A stretch of 64,000 nt of DNA, taken from the NCBI RefSeq assembly GCF_017948245.1, contig NZ_CP072865.1, positions 2,815,501 to 2,879,500 of the forward strand, read 5' to 3'. This DNA is from Rhizobium sp. NLR16a. GTDB lineage: Bacteria; Pseudomonadota; Alphaproteobacteria; Rhizobiales; Rhizobiaceae. The position numbers were made by a program, and so were the translations under genes. A model generated the notes under the pieces. The model was not told where the DNA came from. It did not search any database and saw only the letters and a program-made list of their open reading frames with translations. Of this stretch, positions 61,311 through 64,000 are shown piece by piece. The stretch's first letter is position 1. Every line of letters begins with the position of its first letter.

Positions 61311-63130
61311 ATCGGCGCGCCCCTCTCGTAAAGCAGCGAGCCGCCGACGACAGCGGCTTCCGAGACCGAGCCTGACGAGCCCGAGATCAGCGCCCGGATG
61401 GTGGGCGCAAGCGCCGAACCGGCGCCGCCGGCGGAGGCGAATTTGCGCACCAGCGAAAGGCCAGGGAATTTCGAAACACCCCAGATTGCCGTTCCCCATT
61501 TCGCCGCTGCATTGTTCTCGACCGACGACAGAAGCGCTGTCGGCACTTTCGTCTGATAGTCGACCGAGATGCCGCCATACATCAGCGTGGACACGCCGAT
61601 CTCGGCCGTCACCCCGATCAGCTTCGAAAGCTTGGTCGAGAGCCCGTCGCCGAAGCGGCTCCAGGCGCCGACCATCAGCGCGTCGATCGCCGCGCCATTG
61701 TCGTTTGCCCCGACTTCGGCCTCGTAAAGCGTGCCGTCGGCGGCGCCGAAGAACAGCCGGTCCTGCCAGCTCGCCCAGCAGGAAGCGGGCATGCCGACGA
61801 AGCGGCACCAGGCACCGGTCTCGGTGTTCATCACATATTGATAGGGGCCGAAGGAAGACGGCAGGTTGACGATCGCCATTTGCCGCGCCGGAAAGCTCGA
61901 AAGCTGCCATTCCTGCGAGGTCGTACCGGTCGCCGCGACGGTCGCGCGCCATGTCGGGCCGATCCTGGCGGTAATGGCGCCGAGGCTGGCGGCGCCGCGA
62001 TCGAGCTGCACCGCCTTGGTGATCGGCACGATGCCATCGGTGGTCATGATCGCGAGATCGGCGCCGACCGACAGCAGGCACCGATCGGTGCCGAGTGGCC
62101 GGCCGAGCTTGAAGGTGCCGATCAGGCCCCAATTGGCAGCACTGGAAGGATCGGAGCCCTGGAAGACGATCACCTCGCCTTCTGAGGAGATCAGCACCAG
62201 GCATTGCTGCAGGCCCGTCGACACCGGGATCGTCCAGACGTTGATCGCAACAAGCGTGCCGCCATATTTCATGTTGCCGCCGACCGGCAGCGCCGTCGCC
62301 GCGCCGCTGACGGCGTCGGTGGCGAGATACCAGACATTGGTCGAGTTCTTTTCGATGAACCACAGGCGCGAGCGATAGGCGGTGACGGCGCAAAGCAGCG
62401 AGGCGTCCGATATGCCCGTGATCATCGTCGAGGCGACATAGGCCGTGGCGGCCACGCCCTTTTCCAGCTGAGCATTGGTCACCGTTCCGGTGACGGTGAC
62501 GGTGAGCGTGCCGGCCGCCGGCGTAAAGGTGAGCGACACCCGGTTGCCGGCGCCGGTTCCGTTCAGCGTGCCGGCGAAAGCGCCGGAGAGGGTCACCGAG
62601 CCGGTGCCGAAGAAGCTCAGCGTATAGGCGGTGTTGCGCACGGCGACATTCTGGGTGGCGAGTGCCGCCGTGCCGACCAGGAAATTGTTGGTCCAGGAGG
62701 TGCCGTTGAAGATCAGCGGCGTGTCGAGGCCGTTGACGAGACGCAGGAATTCCTGGCCGGCCGGGTTGGTATATTGCTGCACCGACCAATGGGCGCTTGC
62801 GAGGCCGGAGACGACAGGCGCGCCGGCCGCACCGCCTGCCGTGACGTCGAAGATCTTGTCGCCGGCGGCGGCAAAGAGCCTGTTGCTCACGCCGGAATAG
62901 GGAATGACCGTCTGCACGTCGGCGCCAAGGCCGGTGGCGAAGGCGAGGAAGCCGTAGCGGGCGCGGACGCGGTTGGCCTCGGGAAAGAAATTGTCGAGCT
63001 GGAAGGCGGCGTCTTCGGGCATATCGGCCATCTCGACATCGGTTCGCCAGCCGCCGATCGGCGCGATCCAGTCTTTGCCTGGCGAAACGCGGCGGGTGCG
63101 GCCGTTCGGAGGGACAGGTCTGCGGGTCAT
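61307..63130 (-). CDS. Phage structural protein, large, beta-rich
   Basis: A 607-residue protein beginning MTRRPVPPNGRTRRVSPGKD. The front part (IGGWRTDVEMADMPEDAAFQ, LDNFFPEANRVRARYGF) resembles stabilisation/tail-needle-joining proteins of short-tailed phages. The rest is composed of beta repeats (VTLSGAFAGTLNGTGAGNRV, then FTPAAGTLTVTVTGTVTNAQ). The exact homology is not certain. It is translationally coupled to the adaptor gene (ATGA at 63,127-63,130) and to the acetyltransferase gene (TTGA at 61,307-61,310). Likely part of the head-tail junction. Confidence 0.72.
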   Translation of the reverse strand: MTRRPVPPNGRTRRVSPGKDWIAPIGGWRTDVEMADMPEDAAFQLDNFFPEANRVRARYGFLAFATGLGADVQTVIPYSGVSNRLFAAAGDKIFDVTAGGAAGAPVVSGLASAHWSVQQYTNPAGQEFLRLVNGLDTPLIFNGTSWTNNFLVGTAALATQNVAVRNTAYTLSFFGTGSVTLSGAFAGTLNGTGAGNRVSLTFTPAAGTLTVTVTGTVTNAQLEKGVAATAYVASTMITGISDASLLCAVTAYRSRLWFIEKNSTNVWYLATDAVSGAATALPVGGNMKYGGTLVAINVWTIPVSTGLQQCLVLISSEGEVIVFQGSDPSSAANWGLIGTFKLGRPLGTDRCLLSVGADLAIMTTDGIVPITKAVQLDRGAASLGAITARIGPTWRATVAATGTTSQEWQLSSFPARQMAIVNLPSSFGPYQYVMNTETGAWCRFVGMPASCWASWQDRLFFGAADGTLYEAEVGANDNGAAIDALMVGAWSRFGDGLSTKLSKLIGVTAEIGVSTLMYGGISVDYQTKVPTALLSSVENNAAAKWGTAIWGVSKFPGLSLVRKFASAGGAGSALAPTIRALISGSSGSVSEAAVVGGSLLYERGAPI

Positions 63131-63831
63131 GGCGTCACCGTGATCGTGCCGGGCCAATAATTCTCGAATGCCTGTCCCCTCGCCGGCAGCGAAAGGTCGA
63201 CAGGGCCTGCGGCACGATCGGCGCCGATGGCGGCTTCCTTGGCTCGTTCGAAAGAGGCAAGCTCCTCGCCGTAATCGAGGCCCTTCGCCCGCTTCCAGCG
63301 CCAGATCAGCGAGAGTTCGAGCAGCTCTTCGGGAAAGAGCGCCGTGTCGGTGTCGTTAGCCCAGTTGGCGGCAGTGGCCGCGCCGCCGTTCACCGCCACC
63401 CAGAAGCCGGAGACATAGGCATATTCGATCGTCTCACCCGCAACATTCGGGTAGACGTCGAGCCTGCCCGCCGCCATGCGCCAGATCTGCGGCACCGGGT
63501 TGGCATTGAGGATGGTCTGGCGCTGCCAGGTCTGCGGCTCCACCGGGCCGTTCAGCGCTGAGAGGCGAGAGACGTTCCAGATCCGCGCATTGGCGGCGAA
63601 GCGATCCCAGTCGGAAGGGGGCTCGGCCGGCTCGGGGACGGTACCGGTCGCTTGGAATTGCCGCCGCACCATCAGCGCCGACCAGTCATGGGCCCGCATC
63701 AGGTCGCGGCCGGCGCGGGTGGAGAGGATGCGCAGCTGCATGATCTGCGGATCCGCCGACGACATGACGGCCGTCGGCGGATCGAGGTCGATCTCCGCGC
63801 AGACGTTCTGAATGATGGTCAGCAGCGACAT
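63127..63831 (-). CDS. gp4-like head-tail adaptor
   Basis: A 234-residue protein with features of the P22 gp4 / tail-tubular A-like adaptors: SLLTIIQNVCAEIDLDPPTA at the N-terminus, an aromatic RAGRDLMRAHDWSALMVRRQ segment, and the characteristic YPNVAGETIEYAYVSGFWVA then LLELSLIWRWKRAKGLDYGE. These proteins dock to the portal and start the tail. The ATG at 63831 follows GGAGATCGCCCGC. It suggests a short-tailed (podovirus-like) virion. Confidence 0.82.
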   Translation of the reverse strand: MSLLTIIQNVCAEIDLDPPTAVMSSADPQIMQLRILSTRAGRDLMRAHDWSALMVRRQFQATGTVPEPAEPPSDWDRFAANARIWNVSRLSALNGPVEPQTWQRQTILNANPVPQIWRMAAGRLDVYPNVAGETIEYAYVSGFWVAVNGGAATAANWANDTDTALFPEELLELSLIWRWKRAKGLDYGEELASFERAKEAAIGADRAAGPVDLSLPARGQAFENYWPGTITVTP

Positions 63832-63866
63832 GCGGGCGATCTCCGGTTGAGGTTTCGAATGCTGGT

Positions 63867-64000
63867 TCAGGCGGCGCGGCTGCGGCCCTTGCCCTCGCCT
63901 TCCCTGTCGAGCGCCTCGAAGCGCAAGGCCATTTCCTTCATCTGCTCCTGCAGCCGGCCGACCTCGCCCTTCAACCTTTCGTTTTCGGCGGCAAACGCGG
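63867..64000 (-). CDS. Partial gene, C-terminal coiled coil (phage)
   Basis: Only the last 44 codons are in the window: AFAAENERLKGEVGRLQEQM then KEMALRFEALDREGEGKGRS and a basic end RAA. The heptad pattern indicates a coiled coil. Strand and spacing (36 bases before the adaptor) place it in the phage late operon. The remainder is beyond the right edge, so the protein cannot be named. Confidence 0.65.
   Translation of the reverse strand, partial: AFAAENERLKGEVGRLQEQMKEMALRFEALDREGEGKGRSRAA

Noticed and set aside
60894..62789. Very long minus-strand frame running through the structural gene
   Set aside because: Only its last 138 codons (from the TTG at 61,310) look like a protein; the rest is an arginine-rich shadow of the gene in another frame.

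Overview
The window looks like the chromosome of a Rhizobium of the etli/leguminosarum type. The evidence is high GC, RIME-like intergenic repeats, a Rhizobium-type asparaginase, a betIBA locus, and cysHDN with an iron-sulfur APS reductase. This is an inference from gene families and base composition; no database was searched.

Positions 1-40,470 are host genes in short operons. In order: small and stress-related genes, several broken (1-3,000); an ABC-2 exporter (3,025-5,629); a decayed Phd antitoxin, a GST, a DeoR regulator with a phased operator, an asparaginase and an MFS carrier (5.7-10.8 kb); a deletion scar joining two gene remnants (10.8-11.7 kb); a methyltransferase, a quinone oxidoreductase, an EAL-CBS-GGDEF protein, an orphan ParD and HdeD (11.7-16.7 kb); betI-betB-betA (16.8-20.8 kb); a ClC antiporter; an Rrf2 regulator divergent from cysH-cysD-cysN (22.2-26.4 kb); a response regulator with an HWE kinase, followed by a degenerate second copy of part of cysN; two exported proteins, a bifunctional penicillin-binding protein, LysR/oxidoreductase pairs, a LacI regulator and a DegP-like protease (28.5-39.4 kb).

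From about 40,500 to the right edge lies a prophage read mostly leftward, with no integrase in view. From right to left: a partial coiled-coil protein, a gp4-like adaptor, a large structural protein, a GNAT acetyltransferase, an S74-chaperone fibre protein and a muralytic virion protein, most joined by 4-base overlaps. After a roughly 10-kb cargo region come a tail fibre, a holin, an endolysin, overlapping Rz/Rz1 spanins, an SGNH-hydrolase tail protein and a DUF1515 protein.

Two cargo blocks interrupt the phage late genes. The small one (44.3-45.7 kb: a membrane protein and an ICMT-type methyltransferase) sits between two copies of a holin-endolysin unit. One copy keeps only the holin intact and the other only the endolysin. 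The large one (47.8-57.6 kb) holds a multi-span GT-C-like protein, an LPG-synthase-type flippase, a family-2 glycosyltransferase, three class I methyltransferases, two FkbM methyltransferases and a fatty-acid desaturase. The part from 49.7 to 57.8 kb is bounded by roughly 250-bp inverted repeats, and the block is flanked by a tail-fibre gene and a truncated second tail-fibre start. I read it as a prophage-borne system that builds and decorates a surface glycolipid or LPS (lysogenic conversion). It is the most unusual object in the window.
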